Shown one piece after another: positions 1 to 9,150 of a stretch of 64,000 bases of DNA. Position 1 is the stretch's first letter; each line of letters begins with the position of its first letter. The stretch is from contig NZ_BIXZ01000004.1 of the NCBI RefSeq assembly GCF_005406125.1, positions 1 through 64,000 of the forward strand, written 5' to 3'. A program made the position numbers and the translations under genes. The notes under the pieces are model-generated. The model was not told the DNA's origin. It did not search any database and saw only the letters and a program-made list of their open reading frames with translations. This DNA comes from Haloarcula mannanilytica. Its GTDB lineage: Archaea; Halobacteriota; Halobacteria; Halobacteriales; Haloarculaceae.

Positions 1-1
1 G

Positions 2-175
2 TTTAGCGAAAATAATACAGAAGAAATAAAGTGGTGGATTGAACAACAAATCTCTAAAACATATGATTTCGATACCAATCTGATGAATAAAAATGCTGTT
101 GATCCCTATACTTCTGCAGCTAGGATTTATGAGGCAACTAGGATTTCTGACTATACGCTAAATATTGATAATTGA
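2..175 (+). CDS. 3' end of an unidentified protein (cut by the window edge)
   Basis: An open frame runs in from the window edge and ends at a TGA after 57 residues. It begins FSENNTEEIKWWIEQQ and ends DYTLNIDN. Codon use is AT-rich like the glycosylation genes that follow on the same strand, so it may belong to that cluster. I recognise no domain. It could be the tail of a glycosyltransferase or sulfatase, but nothing here decides that. Confidence 0.5.
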   Translation, partial: FSENNTEEIKWWIEQQISKTYDFDTNLMNKNAVDPYTSAARIYEATRISDYTLNIDN

Positions 176-516
176 CATGTTATGGTAAAATGCTGATGGT
201 ATTCCTACGTACGTATTGTATTGTCATTCACATAGCTCTCCAAACCTCAGTAGCAATGGTCTCTCCTGTTGAAAGTCCTATGGTATTCAATTATGAGTTT
301 TTCATGTATCTCAAAATCGAATCACTGTTCAATGGTAGCAGCGAACTTTTATAGAGTCCCTTCAGCCTGTAGTCTGGTCCTTTCTTAGCTTTCAGGATCA
401 ATCAGTGCGACGGTCCAAAATACTATCTCACAACGGTGGTTTGTTCAGGTAGCAGAATCATAGGTAAAGACTACGGTGTTCCCCTACAAAAGATATATAC
501 GCCAGAATAATCAAAC
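176..516. other. intergenic, no gene seen
   Basis: About 340 AT-rich bases separate the truncated gene from the sulfatase-like gene. One short open frame exists (172-354), but it has no coding character. The A/T-rich stretch near 480-510 probably carries the promoter of the next gene. No repeat or RNA gene was seen. Confidence 0.4.
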
Positions 517-1443
517 TTGGCTGTGAAACTCAAAGAATTACAGCAAAAATTTGAAACCGCTGTTGACCTCTATCAGAACGACGGTAGTGAAGAAGTTGCC
601 AGAATAACTTGGCTCAAAGCACTCCAATCCCTTGGCACTCAATTGAATTATGGAATAACCCCCTACGAACGGGAGTGGGATATTCTCATAGTGCTTGACG
701 CATGCCGCTACGATTTATTTACTGAAAATGCGCCAAGACACCAAATTTATGATAGGTTTTTAGATATTGAGCCGATATATTCATGTGCGAGTACAAGCTT
801 AGAGTGGATGAAAAAGTCTTTCTCCAATAATATAAAACAAACACAAAATACATTCTATATAACTGCAAATGGCTTTGTGAATGAATTGGATTCAACTCAC
901 TTTTTTGATGTTGAAAACGTGTACGAATATGGAATTGATCCTGACTTCAATATTGTACCTCCGGAGCCAGTAACAAACGCAGCTCTCTATCATTACAGAA
1001 ATTCCAGCGCATCTAAGTATATTATTCATTATGCTCCTCCCCATGCACCTTTTCTACACTGTCCTGGGAAATATGACTCAATAAACGGGAATTCTCAAAA
1101 CGTATGGGATGGCTTAAGAAAGAATAAGTATTGTGTTAACGATGTATGGGAAGATTACGGGCAGAACCTTTTAAATGTATTGGATCATGTTGAGATTCTA
1201 TTAGATAATATGTCTGGAAAGATAGCAATTACCTCAGATCATGGAAATGCGATTGGTGAATGGGGAATATACGGACATCCGGGCTATGTTCCAATTCCAG
1301 ATATTAAACGAGTTCCTTGGATAGAGACAGAGGGACTAGATTTAAATACATATGATACTAACCCAGAAGACATCAGATCTGACAAAGAATTAGACGACCA
1401 GGAAGTCGAAGAACATCTGCAGGATCTTGGCTATATGTTATAA
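517..1443 (+). CDS. sulfatase/alkaline-phosphatase-superfamily protein of a surface-glycan cluster
   Basis: A 308-residue soluble protein. After an N-terminal helix it has VLDACRYD (Asp61, Arg64), the metal-binding start of the alkaline phosphatase fold. HYAPPHAPF (from His171) and ITSDHGNAIGE (Asp241, His242) are the later metal ligands, and GHPG follows at about 253. Such proteins are common in haloarchaeal glycosylation loci, where a hydrolase or phospho/sulfo-transferase role acting on polysaccharide is assumed. The formylglycine CxPxR motif of true sulfatases is not seen, so catalysis, if any, differs. The start is a TTG at 517; a GTG at 523 is an equal alternative. Base composition is AT-rich compared with the chromosome beyond 22 kb. 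Confidence 0.75.
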   Translation: MAVKLKELQQKFETAVDLYQNDGSEEVARITWLKALQSLGTQLNYGITPYEREWDILIVLDACRYDLFTENAPRHQIYDRFLDIEPIYSCASTSLEWMKKSFSNNIKQTQNTFYITANGFVNELDSTHFFDVENVYEYGIDPDFNIVPPEPVTNAALYHYRNSSASKYIIHYAPPHAPFLHCPGKYDSINGNSQNVWDGLRKNKYCVNDVWEDYGQNLLNVLDHVEILLDNMSGKIAITSDHGNAIGEWGIYGHPGYVPIPDIKRVPWIETEGLDLNTYDTNPEDIRSDKELDDQEVEEHLQDLGYML

Positions 1444-1869
1444 AATGATGTATTATAGAACACGTCTCATAGCCTCCGTGTAGTGGTTCTAACTGCTTCA
1501 CTCAGTTTTGTGCGTTGGTGTCGGTTGTTGAGTGAACAAAGATATCGTTGATCTCGATCATGAGGATATCAACACCATGACCACCGTTATCCTAAATTCC
1601 CGAGAGAAAGTTGTAGACGGCTTTTTTCAGAGAATCTTCAAGATCTGTTCGGAGCGATAACACTTAGATCGAACCATCCCTAAGGCGTTCGAATCAGGAT
1701 CAAGACGAACGGGACTGACCATTAGAAGGTGTCAGTTTGGGTGATCAGTGCAACTGTTGAACCGCGATTATGAATGCAGACCACAAGCATCGAAAAACTT
1801 CGTTGAGATTGATGACCTCACAGCGTCTTTTCCGACATCTGCAGAACTTATGCAGACCACTCAAACTGG
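1444..1869. other. non-coding debris between gene and IS remnants
   Basis: No convincing gene. Around 1740 the sequence GTGATCAGTGCAACTGTTGA resembles the ends of the IS630-type element at 14,406 and the solo end at 17,404. This may be another decayed element end, but the match is imperfect. Confidence 0.3.
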
Positions 1870-2020
1870 CACCTTCGTTGAGTTGCATCTCGTAGTTTCA
1901 TAGGCCGTGATCCTGCTTCGAATCCTCGAAGTCCGTCTCGATCCGCTACCACATTCTGTGGAGCGAATTACGTGTTCGGTCGGCGCGTTGATCCTGTTTG
2001 TGGCGAGATACTTGACCGGG
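1870..2020 (-). pseudogene. decayed IS4/IS701-type transposase fragment
   Basis: Reading the minus strand gives, in pieces of frame, VKYLATNRINAPTEHVIRS, then RIETDFEDSKQDHGL, then NYEMQLNEGAS. Together these match the C-terminal catalytic part of haloarchaeal IS4/IS701-like transposases: the glutamate-containing IET.FEDSKQ.LGL block and the following E.QL. Stops and shifts interrupt it and neither end of the gene is present. It abuts the IS5-type element, which probably inserted next to or into it. Confidence 0.5.
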
Positions 2021-2039
2021 TGTTCTTCGTCAGCGGCTT

Positions 2040-2967
2040 TGTTGAATCACTAGACAGCAGCAGGATCGTTCGCTAAATCGAAGGAGTTGAAGCGGGAGAC
2101 TTCAGTTGTTCATGACGCAAATCTCCCGCTTCACTGGTGAGATTGTGCCGATTGCTCAAAGAGTTACTGGCGATGGAGACGAATCCGCCGCCCCGGGAAG
2201 TGGCGGCGGATTCGCCGACTATGCTCTCGTTTCCTTGCATTGTCTGCGGATTTACCTCGATACGCCCTACCGAATGACGATTGACCTGCTCAAAGAGATG
2301 CCGCAAATAACCGGGGAGATCGGCCTCGAAACGGCCGATCTCCCCTCTCCATCCACGTTGTGTAAAGCGTTCGACCGGATCAGTATGAGCGTCTGTCGAG
2401 TGCTACTGCGCCAGTCGGCGCAGTTGCACGATCCGTCCAAACACGCCGCTATCGACGCCACATTCTACGAACGCTCAGCAGCGAGTCGCCACTACTGCCA
2501 ACGAATCAGCTACCGTGTTCAGAAACTAAGTCACGAAACTCGTCGATACAGAGACGCAAGCTGTCCTTGACGTACACTGCTCCACGACTCGGGAAGGAAG
2601 CGATGCAGACTTAGCTGAGCAGGTCGCCCGCCGGAATGCGGGCGATCTGCGGTCTCTTGCCGCCGATAAGGGCTATGATAAGCAGTCACTCCGCGAAGCA
2701 CTGCGTGAACTCGATATCAGACCACTCATCAAGCACCGCATCTTCGCTCCCTACGATCACGCTCACAACGCCAGAATCGACAAACAACGCTACAATCAGC
2801 GCTCTATGACTGAAACCGTCAATTCGGCTGTGAAGCGCTCGCTCGGCTTCGCCGTGCGAGCGCGTTCCTGGTTCCGTGAGTTCCGGGAGATTGCGCTGAT
2901 GTGTGTCGTCTATAACATTAAGCGTGCCGTCAAACAGTGAATTCCGCCGCCCTGTGGTGATTCAACA
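2040..2967 (+). mobile_element. IS5-family insertion sequence with 11-bp terminal inverted repeats
   Basis: TGTTGAATCAC at 2040-2050 is repeated in perfect inverted form (GTGATTCAACA) at 2957-2967, bounding 928 bp that contain one transposase gene. This size is normal for haloarchaeal IS5 elements. I could not see a convincing target duplication in the flanks. The transposase has an indel, so the copy is probably immobile on its own. Confidence 0.75.
2112..2940 (+). pseudogene. IS5-family transposase, frameshifted
   Basis: The first part runs from ATG 2112 (MTQISRFTGEIVPIAQ) through PSTLCKAFDRIS and the DDE-type block HAAIDATFYERS. Near 2527-2535 the frame breaks. The +1 frame then continues KLVDTETQAVLDVHC, RSLAADKGYDKQSL, PLIKHRIFAPYDHAHNAR and SMTETVNSAVKRSLG, ending VYNIKRAVKQ at 2940. 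The intact family reads through QKLK.VTKLVDT, so about two bases are missing. All catalytic regions are otherwise present. Confidence 0.85.
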
Positions 2968-3030
2968 CGGCCATTAATGCCAACTGCCAGTATCGCTGCA
3001 CTGTTCGTATGAATGTAGTGGTTTTATTGA

Positions 3031-4242
3031 TTGAATACGACGATAAATACTAAAATGAGACTTAGCACAGATGTGTCCACTCGTCGAATATTGCGGAAGC
3101 TAGCGTCTGACGGTCCAGTATCGACATGTACTGAAAGTATGAGAATGGTATCTCGGGAATTATTTTTTGGTCCGATATTTGTCATTCTATTTGAAAACGG
3201 AGTTATCAACACTCTTCCCCGTAATCAGCTTATCAATACTGTCAACATATATTCAGATAACACCTCGATATGTAAAAATATTGAACATAGTGACAATTCC
3301 AACGCAGAGACGAACCGATTCGTGGCTACAATCCCTGATGGGTATATCCTTGCTGGTAGTGGTACAGTGTTGACCACAGAAGGAGAACTTGTCGTTGATT
3401 CATTATCTACCCCAACAATGTCTCCCGATTATATAACGAGACCTTTGAATAAACATTTTATTCGGGACGGTTTACGATTTACCACAAACTTCATCACGGG
3501 CAATATTCGATCGTTCAATACAGTTGATAGCTCAAAAGATCTGCTCTGTCCACTAATCCCGCGACATCAGAATTATTATCATTGGACAATTGAAACGCTT
3601 CCAAAAATTCGACTTCTCAAGAAGTTCTATCAAGAGACAGATCGTGAACCTACGCTACTTCTCCCGCCCGATCCACCTTCGTGGATGTTAGAGTCACTTA
3701 GCCTTCTTGGCGGAGATATTTTTACTGTACAGCACGCAAAGGAGCCTGTCTACAACTCAGAAGCTGTGCTAGTTCACTCATTCATATATAAGCTCTCCTC
3801 GGAAGAACTTCAGTGGTTCAAACGGCAAACGACGCATCTACGCGATAATATCGAGACTAACCAACCGCGACGAATCTATATTTCACGAGAAGGAGCACAA
3901 GAACGACGAATCCACAACGATACTGCCGTCCTCGATATGCTTAGGACATATGGTTTCGAAACCCACCGTCTTGAGGAACTCTCCGTCGCTAAGCAGATAC
4001 AATTGTTTACAAATGCTGAAATAGTTGTTGGCCCTCATGGTGCGGGTCTGTCAAATCTTGTCTACAGCGAGGATGTGACCGTTGTCGAACTATTTGGGGA
4101 TAATTTGAAGCCGAACTTCTCACGTATCGCTGAAGTGGCTGGGTTCGACTATCACCATATCCAGTGCCATAATGATGGTCCCGATATCTATATTGATGTA
4201 TCACGACTCCACGAGACCCTCGAACAAGTGGTTGACAAGTAG
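3031..4242 (+). CDS. GT61-like (DUF563) glycosyltransferase
   Basis: 403 residues with the pattern of family 61 glycosyltransferases: a central NYYHWTIETLPKIRLL segment, RRIYISREGAQERRI, and near residue 333 the signature VVGPHGAGLSNLVY followed by VVELFGD. These enzymes transfer a sugar to surface glycans or glycoproteins. No signal peptide or membrane segment is evident, so it probably acts on the cytoplasmic side. The start used is TTG 3031; ATG 3055 (MRLSTD) is an in-frame alternative and could be the true one. It is convergent with the UDP-sugar epimerase gene and lies in AT-rich accessory DNA. Confidence 0.75.
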   Translation: MNTTINTKMRLSTDVSTRRILRKLASDGPVSTCTESMRMVSRELFFGPIFVILFENGVINTLPRNQLINTVNIYSDNTSICKNIEHSDNSNAETNRFVATIPDGYILAGSGTVLTTEGELVVDSLSTPTMSPDYITRPLNKHFIRDGLRFTTNFITGNIRSFNTVDSSKDLLCPLIPRHQNYYHWTIETLPKIRLLKKFYQETDREPTLLLPPDPPSWMLESLSLLGGDIFTVQHAKEPVYNSEAVLVHSFIYKLSSEELQWFKRQTTHLRDNIETNQPRRIYISREGAQERRIHNDTAVLDMLRTYGFETHRLEELSVAKQIQLFTNAEIVVGPHGAGLSNLVYSEDVTVVELFGDNLKPNFSRIAEVAGFDYHHIQCHNDGPDIYIDVSRLHETLEQVVDK

Positions 4243-4307
4243 GACTACGCAAGGTTCGATCGTTTTATTCAGCAATAAATAGCTCTTATATGGTATTCGA
4301 CCCCATA

Positions 4308-5255
4308 TTACACAGAATTCATATTACGTTTAAATTGTTCAATTGTTTTATTTAATCCCTCTCGGAGTGATATCTCTGGTTCCCAATTCAATTCTGCCTT
4401 GGCACGGCTGATGTCAGGTCTGCGTTGACTCGGATCATCTTCAGGCAACGGTTCATGAACGATACCAGATTCAGTATCAGTCAGATTAAGCACTTCCTGT
4501 GCCAGTTCTTTAATCGTGTGCTCATTCTCTTTCCCAATATTATACACATCATACTCGGGACCTTCAACTCGCATAAGTGAGACAAGACCCTCAATCAGAT
4601 CCTCCACGTAGCAGAAACTCCGAGTCTGTTCACCATCTCCATATATCGTGAGATCGTCACCCCGAACCGCTTGCGTGACAAAAGTGGGAATAACTCGCCC
4701 ATCATTGGGACGCATCCGCGGGCCATACGTATTAAAAATACGTACTGTGCGAGTATCGAGATCGAACTTCCGCTGGTACGCGACAGTCAGCGTTTCTCCA
4801 AATCGTTTGGATTCATCATAACAACCTCGAATTCCACGGATATTCACATTACCCGTATATGTCTCCGGTTGTGGATGAACTTCGGGATCGCCGTATACTT
4901 CGCTGGTGCTGGCAAAAACCATCCGTGCATCGCATGCTCGTGAGTGATCCAATAATCGCTGCGTTCCTTGCGTGTTTGCTAACGCTATGTTGACAGGGAA
5001 ATCCGTGAAATCAGCTGGCGACGCCCGAGATGCAAGATGATAGATTCGATCCACAGATGGGAGCGATCCCGTGAGCCGAACATCTCTATCAATAACAGTG
5101 AATGTAGAAAGTTTTTCGAGTTCTTTGATGTTATCGCGTTGTCCGCTACCAAAATTATCAAGACAGATCACCTCATGACCCTCAGACAAGAGCCGTTCAC
5201 ATAGGTGGCTGCCAAGGAATCCGGCACCGCCTGTTACCAATATTCGGTTAGACAT
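4308..5255 (-). CDS. NAD-dependent UDP-sugar epimerase/dehydratase, UDP-glucuronate decarboxylase-like
   Basis: 315-residue extended short-chain dehydrogenase. The Rossmann motif GGAGFLGSH is at residues 9-17, FASTSEVYG at 114-122, and the catalytic pair is Tyr146 and Lys150 in CYDESKR. The order and the [20 protein letters not shown] block are typical of the UDP-xylose synthase/dTDP-glucose dehydratase group, with closest resemblance to UDP-glucuronic acid decarboxylase. It would supply a nucleotide sugar (UDP-xylose or similar) to the glycosyltransferases nearby. An AT-rich upstream region at 5256-5300 separates it from the IS1595-type fragment. Substrate specificity cannot be decided from sequence alone. 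Confidence 0.8.
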   Translation of the reverse strand: MSNRILVTGGAGFLGSHLCERLLSEGHEVICLDNFGSGQRDNIKELEKLSTFTVIDRDVRLTGSLPSVDRIYHLASRASPADFTDFPVNIALANTQGTQRLLDHSRACDARMVFASTSEVYGDPEVHPQPETYTGNVNIRGIRGCYDESKRFGETLTVAYQRKFDLDTRTVRIFNTYGPRMRPNDGRVIPTFVTQAVRGDDLTIYGDGEQTRSFCYVEDLIEGLVSLMRVEGPEYDVYNIGKENEHTIKELAQEVLNLTDTESGIVHEPLPEDDPSQRRPDISRAKAELNWEPEISLREGLNKTIEQFKRNMNSV

Positions 5256-5324
5256 GCGAAAATACTGCTATTACAGGCATATCAATCCTGTGTTCTTCTG
5301 TAGGACATTGTTGTTACCATCCTC

Positions 5325-6075
5325 CTTCGCTCTTGGATAAGCGATTGTTGGTGGCTTCATAGCGAAGTTTCCAAGATGATTTTGAGTGCTTCCTCACCGG
5401 GTTTGCGGCGGACGCGCTGGCGTAGCTGAAGCCCTCTGAGATACGGCGTGAGCTTGTCTTTGGAAATACCCCGATGGGCGAGAGCCACCGTCGCGCCGGC
5501 GACGCGTGGCTCTCGCAGGTGTTGACGTGAACGTCGCCGTCAGCGTATTCACCCTCGCCGTGGACGACGTATTGGCGGTCGAAAGCGTCGTCCGAGTCAA
5601 GTGACTCGTAGGCCCGAAAGCCGTCGGTATAGACAGTCAACGACTCCTGCTGGCGGGTGCCAAGCAGGAGTCGAATCGTCGATTCGTCGGCGGCTTTCGA
5701 CGGATGAACGTACGTTTCTCCAGTGCCACGGTCAGCGAGGACGAACACTGGCGGCTTGTCCTCGTGATACGTTCCACGTCCACGCGTGGACAGGCCACGC
5801 GAGCGCGACGGTCGGTCGCGCTCGCGGCCTTTCTTCCCGGCTTTCACGTACAGTTCGTCGATTTCTACTGGCCCTTCGAGTTGTAGCCGGGGCGCGTCCA
5901 GCGTCCGTAGGAAGCGCTGGACGCGCCGATACACCGTTTTGTAGGTGACGGCGAGTTCGGCGTCCAGTTGCCTGATACTCGTATTCAGCCGGATGTAGGT
6001 GTAGACGGCCAGATACCACTTCCTGAGCGGTATCGACGAGTACTCGAAGACTGTGCCAGTCTTGTAAAACTCCAC
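5325..6075 (-). mobile_element. partial IS1595-family element (copy 1)
   Basis: The transposase 3' side is complete to a terminal repeat near 5325-5350 (TTCGCTCTTGGATAAGCGAT then TGTTGGTG), which matches both ends of the copy at 13.6-15.7 kb. The opposite side is lost: the zinc-ribbon start of the transposase and its terminus are missing beyond about 6075. Confidence 0.65.
5357..6075 (-). pseudogene. IS1595-family transposase, N-truncated and frameshifted
   Basis: The readable part starts VEFYKTGTVFEYSSIPLRKW and continues with the DDE elements EIDELYVKAGKKGRERDR, EDKPPVFVLADRGTGETYV and VYTDGFRAYESL. It reaches VNTCESHASPARRWLSP. There the frame shifts (near 5475); the correct continuation, HRGISKDKLTPYLRGLQLRQ to KIILETSL, lies in another frame and stops at 5357. 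The two-cysteine zinc ribbon seen in the copy at 13,663 is absent. The gene is therefore inactive at both ends. Confidence 0.8.
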
Positions 6076-6116
6076 GTCAATGTGCTGGCAGAGCGCATCA
6101 ACACGGTCAAAAGGGA

Positions 6117-6407
6117 GTGGCGGTACTCATCGAGGTCCGACTCGCGAACTCCGCAGACGTGCTCAGTATCGACGCGTCGTCGATAGCGGTCGTCGATTTC
6201 TCACCCGGCGACGAAGGATACTATCCGCCGCTGGTGAATCTGCAACTTCTCAAGGAGTTTGGCGATCTGGGCCTGACGCGGTGGATGCGTATCCAGCAAC
6301 TGCTTGAACTTGATGATGGCACGGGCGACGTTGGAGAAGCCCTCCGAACCTGTGTGAAGCACTCGCTGGAGGTCCCACCGAGTCTCTCGGAGTCTGGGCA
6401 GATTTGA
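6117..6407 (+). CDS. short coding-like frame, unidentified, possibly a remnant
   Basis: A 96-residue frame from GTG 6117, with NLQLLKEFGDLGLTRWMRIQ in its centre and an acidic LDDGTGDVGEAL segment. Third codon positions are GC-rich as in real haloarchaeal genes, which is why it is listed. No family recognised. It lies where the 5' half of the neighbouring IS1595 copy was lost, so it may be a fragment of a gene broken by that event. Confidence 0.2.
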   Translation: MAVLIEVRLANSADVLSIDASSIAVVDFSPGDEGYYPPLVNLQLLKEFGDLGLTRWMRIQQLLELDDGTGDVGEALRTCVKHSLEVPPSLSESGQI

Positions 6408-6809
6408 CCATTGGCTGGGCTACAATCGGTTGCGGGCACTGAATGAGAGTTCACTCAGCATGTCGTTAGTTCCCGCTGAGTGGGCGTCGGCCGTGGTACG
6501 TGCTGAGCCAGGAGTGACACACCACTTTTCAAGTGAAATCAGTGGAGAATTCGTGGGCGTTTTTGAGCGGATCTCATAGTTTATCAAGTCAGCTAACACA
6601 GATTCACTCCATCTACTGGGAACCACAGTGGTGTTATCCCGTCAGATGCGATTGTGTGTAGGCTCGCATTCCCTTTTCGACGCTCCTACTCAAGACGGGG
6701 CCGATTACGTTCGACGCGCTCCTGTGTGATCTAAGCGCGATCGTTGCTCTACGCAATCTCGCCGGCTAACCAGGGCAACTCGAGTGGGAGGAAACGCGGT
6801 AGTTCCTCC

Positions 6810-6835
6810 CAGACACCCCACCGCGTCGAATGATC
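6810..6835 (-). repeat. origin recognition box-like repeat, inverted copy
   Basis: Read on the minus strand it gives ATTCGACGCGGTGGGGTGTC, nearly identical to the three direct copies at 8207, 8273 and 8341. The G-rich GGTGGGGTG core with a flanking CGAC motif resembles haloarchaeal ORB elements bound by Orc1/Cdc6. It faces the downstream copies across the initiator gene. Confidence 0.6.
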
Positions 6836-6935
6836 TTCTCCATGGACAGCAAGAGTATTACGAGTTCAGATAACCAAGACGCCACATCATGTCGTATATC
6901 CTTACTGCATTGTTTGCGTCGGACTATCATACGAC

Positions 6936-6960
6936 GCATTCGACACGGTGGTTTTATTAT
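6936..6960 (+). repeat. degenerate origin-box half
   Basis: GCATTCGACACGGTGG matches the first two thirds of the other boxes, but the G-run is followed by TTTTATTATC instead of GGTG. It is probably a decayed copy, or chance overlap with the AT-rich promoter of the initiator gene. Confidence 0.35.
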
Positions 6961-6984
6961 CACGGAGAGAGCATTCAGATACAT

Positions 6985-8197
6985 ATGATGTCGACGTTCA
7001 CTCGTGATACCGAAATCTTCCGCGACGAAGATATGCTCCGGGAAGATTACCAGCCCGAGTCCATCACAGCTTGAGAAGACGAACTGGAGAACTACAAGAA
7101 GGTACTTCAGCCCGCAGTCAACGGCGCACAGCCACGAAACATCTTTCTCTATGGTAAAACGGGTGTCGGAAAGACCGCCGTCTCACGGTTCCTTCTGAAC
7201 CGACTAAAACAGGATACAGAACAGTACGATGGTATCGATCTCTCAGTGTACTGGCTCAACTGTACGAATCTTTCGTCCTCGTATCAGGTTGCGGTCAACC
7301 TCGTGAACACAATCCGAGACCCGGACGAGCAAATTAGCACGACAGGATACCCCCAGCAACGCGTCTTCGACATTTTGTACGATGAGCTTGACGCAGTCGG
7401 TGGAACAGTTCTGCTCGTATTCGATGAGATCGACCAGATCGGAAGTGACGATGAAATTCTCTATGAGATTCCCCGTGCCCGGGCAAATGGGTATCTGGAA
7501 TCGGCAAAGCCGGGCGTTATTGGAATCAGCAACGATTTCGGATTTCGAGATGACCTCTCGCCAAAAGTGAAGGACACGCTCTGTGGGGAAGAGATCCATT
7601 TTTCACCCTATAACGGGCCAGAACTCGAGGCGATTTTACGCGAGCGCGCTGAGAGGGCGCTGTTCAATGATGCAGCTGAGGAGGGCGTGATATCGCTCTG
7701 TGCCGCGCTTGCCGCACAGGACACCGGGCAGTGCGAGACAGGCGCTTAATATTCTATATAATGCAGGAGAGATGGCTAGAACAAAGGGTGAGTCGATAAT
7801 CACGGAATCACATGTCCACAGTGCTCGTGAAGAACTCGAACAGAGCCAGATCGAACATGGTATGTGCGAGCTGACAAAGCACGGTCATCTGGCGCTCGTG
7901 GCCACGCTCCATCTCGCACTCGAAGAGGAGATGCCCGCCCGAGTCCGGGATATATACCCGCGGTACCGGACTATCGCCGATCACTCAAAGATTGAGCCGC
8001 TGGTCCGTCGGCGTATGCACGACCACCTCGCTGACCTCGCCATGCTCGGCATTCTCGACCGACAGTCACGCAACGAAGGACGGCGAGGTGGGCAGTACTA
8101 CGAGTACGAGTTCAGCGTAGATCTACGAATTGTACAGGAAGTTGTGGGTGACTTGGAAGGAGTTGTGCTTCCACAGCGTGTCCAACGCCGACTGTAA
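6985..8197 (+). pseudogene. Orc1/Cdc6-type replication initiator, disrupted
   Basis: From ATG 6985/6988 the frame reads [21 protein letters not shown]. It is interrupted by a TGA at 7072-7074, then continues [19 protein letters not shown] (Walker A), [16 protein letters not shown] (Walker B/sensor region) and [16 protein letters not shown]. Near 7729 the frame shifts; the other frame carries [16 protein letters not shown] and the winged-helix C-terminus ending QRVQRRL at 8197. The total is the normal length, about 400 codons. In life this AAA+ protein binds origin boxes and loads the helicase. With a stop and a frameshift it should not be functional. Origin-box-like repeats flank it on both sides. 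Confidence 0.88.
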
Positions 8198-8206
8198 GGT
8201 CAAGCA

Positions 8207-8232
8207 AACACTCGACACGGTGGGGTGTGTGA
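8207..8232 (+). repeat. origin recognition box-like repeat A
   Basis: AACACTCGACACGGTGGGGT followed by GTGTGAC, directly after the initiator pseudogene. It is the first of three direct copies spaced about 66-68 bp apart. Confidence 0.6.
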
Positions 8233-8272
8233 CATCGGCTTCTTAAAAGACGAGGATGGATATCACTGGCAG

Positions 8273-8299
8273 AACATTCGACGCAGTGGGGTGTGTGAT
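8273..8299 (+). repeat. origin recognition box-like repeat B
   Basis: AACATTCGACGCAGTGGGGT followed by GTGTGAT. Three substitutions relative to box A. The preceding bases (CTGGCAG) resemble those before box C (CCGGCAG), so the repeated unit is longer than the box. Confidence 0.6.
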
Positions 8300-8340
8300 A
8301 TAGGCCCTTCACAAAGGCAGGGCCAAGCATTACCGGCAGA

Positions 8341-8362
8341 ACACTCGACACGGTGGGGTGAA
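8341..8362 (+). repeat. origin recognition box-like repeat C
   Basis: ACACTCGACACGGTGGGGTG followed by AA; identical to box A over its core, 67-68 bp after box B. Last of the direct array. Confidence 0.6.
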
Positions 8363-8498
8363 GGAAGAAGCAACACAGTCTGCCGGTAGCAAAATATCAC
8401 TCGCGGTCAACACTCTGTTCCGGCAAGGACGATATTCACACGATCTGACTCTCGGATGGCGATGAGCACCTTAGAGACAGTGTCATGTCCGAGTTTGT

Positions 8499-8582
8499 AG
8501 AACGGGAGTCCACGCCAAAGCCTTCCCCCCAACGAGCGAGCGGGACCAGTGCCCCCGAGCAAGGTAAAGTGGAGTAGTGTAC
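8499..8582 (+). mobile_element. solo right end of an IS1341/tnpB-type element (guide-RNA-like scaffold remnant)
   Basis: About 84 bp starting GAACGGGAGTCCACGCCAAA align closely with the segment downstream of the intact tnpB (minus strand, 20,665 to 20,581). They share ACGGGAGTCCACGC, CAACGAGCGAG, CCCCGAGC and a terminal GTAGT-TAC. No tnpB coding sequence lies beside it. In this IS group the right end encodes the 3' part of the guide RNA. This is either a remnant after loss of tnpB or an independent small copy. Confidence 0.6.
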
Positions 8583-8672
8583 GGCGTTGAGACACGTCGA
8601 CGGACCGCACTGTGTGCGTTCCTGCTGCTCGTGCACTACAGTCTGGCTTGGCGTCTCGACACCACCGAGTCG

Positions 8673-9150
8673 TCACTCAGTGCCACCACTCGGCACGAGG
8701 TCGCTTGGAGTAAACAGTGATACGTCGTCGCGGTCTGCAGCCAGCCGTTGCAGGCCACTGGAAAGCCCCGACCGGCAGAAACAGCAGTACTGATCCTCGC
8801 GGTCGGTCCCGCTGGGTGGTGTCCACTGAACCTGTGCCGCAGTCCGCTCAAGATCTGCCAGGTCCGCTTCGGTCATCTCGCTGCTGGTATACTTGCACTC
8901 ACCGGCTACGAGTGTCCCGTTACTCTCGGTTGACGACGATCAGATCCGCACGCTTGTCTTCCTCGACCGGACCCGGTCGGTGAACCCCGCGGCGTCAGCG
9001 GGGTTCGCGCTGATGCGGGCCACCCGTTCCGGGAATTGACTCCCCATCGACACTCGCGTAATGAGTGTCTTCTTTGCTAACCGGGCGAACTTGCAGAGCA
9101 AACGGCTCCACAACCGTATCCAGAACCGACTTAGTGGCGAGTTCAATGAT
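8673..9150 (-). pseudogene. C-terminal remnant of a DUF234-type archaeal ATPase
   Basis: Pieces in different minus-strand frames give ELATKSVLDTVVEPFALQV, KEDTHYASVDGES, VEEDKRADLIVVNRE and NGTLVAGECKYTSSEMTEAD, then LADLERTAAQVQWTPPSGTD, CCFCRSGLSSGLQRLAADRD and DVSLFTPSDLV. The GECKYTSSE block followed by DLERTA is the nuclease-like C-terminal part of archaeal DEXX/DUF234 ATPases. At least two frameshifts separate the pieces and the ATPase domain is gone. Family assignment is from memory of the motif order. Confidence 0.5.

Larger units (their letters stand above)
6408..6984. other. non-coding leader of the relic replication origin
   Basis: No gene is evident. The part nearest the orc1/cdc6 pseudogene carries one inverted origin-box-like repeat (6810-6835) and one degenerate direct copy (6936-6960). 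This resembles the non-coding side of haloarchaeal origins. Confidence 0.4.

Noticed and set aside
8112-8351. A minus-strand frame across the origin-box repeats
   Set aside because: It reflects the repeated sequence (CHTPHCVECS-like text repeated), not a conserved protein.
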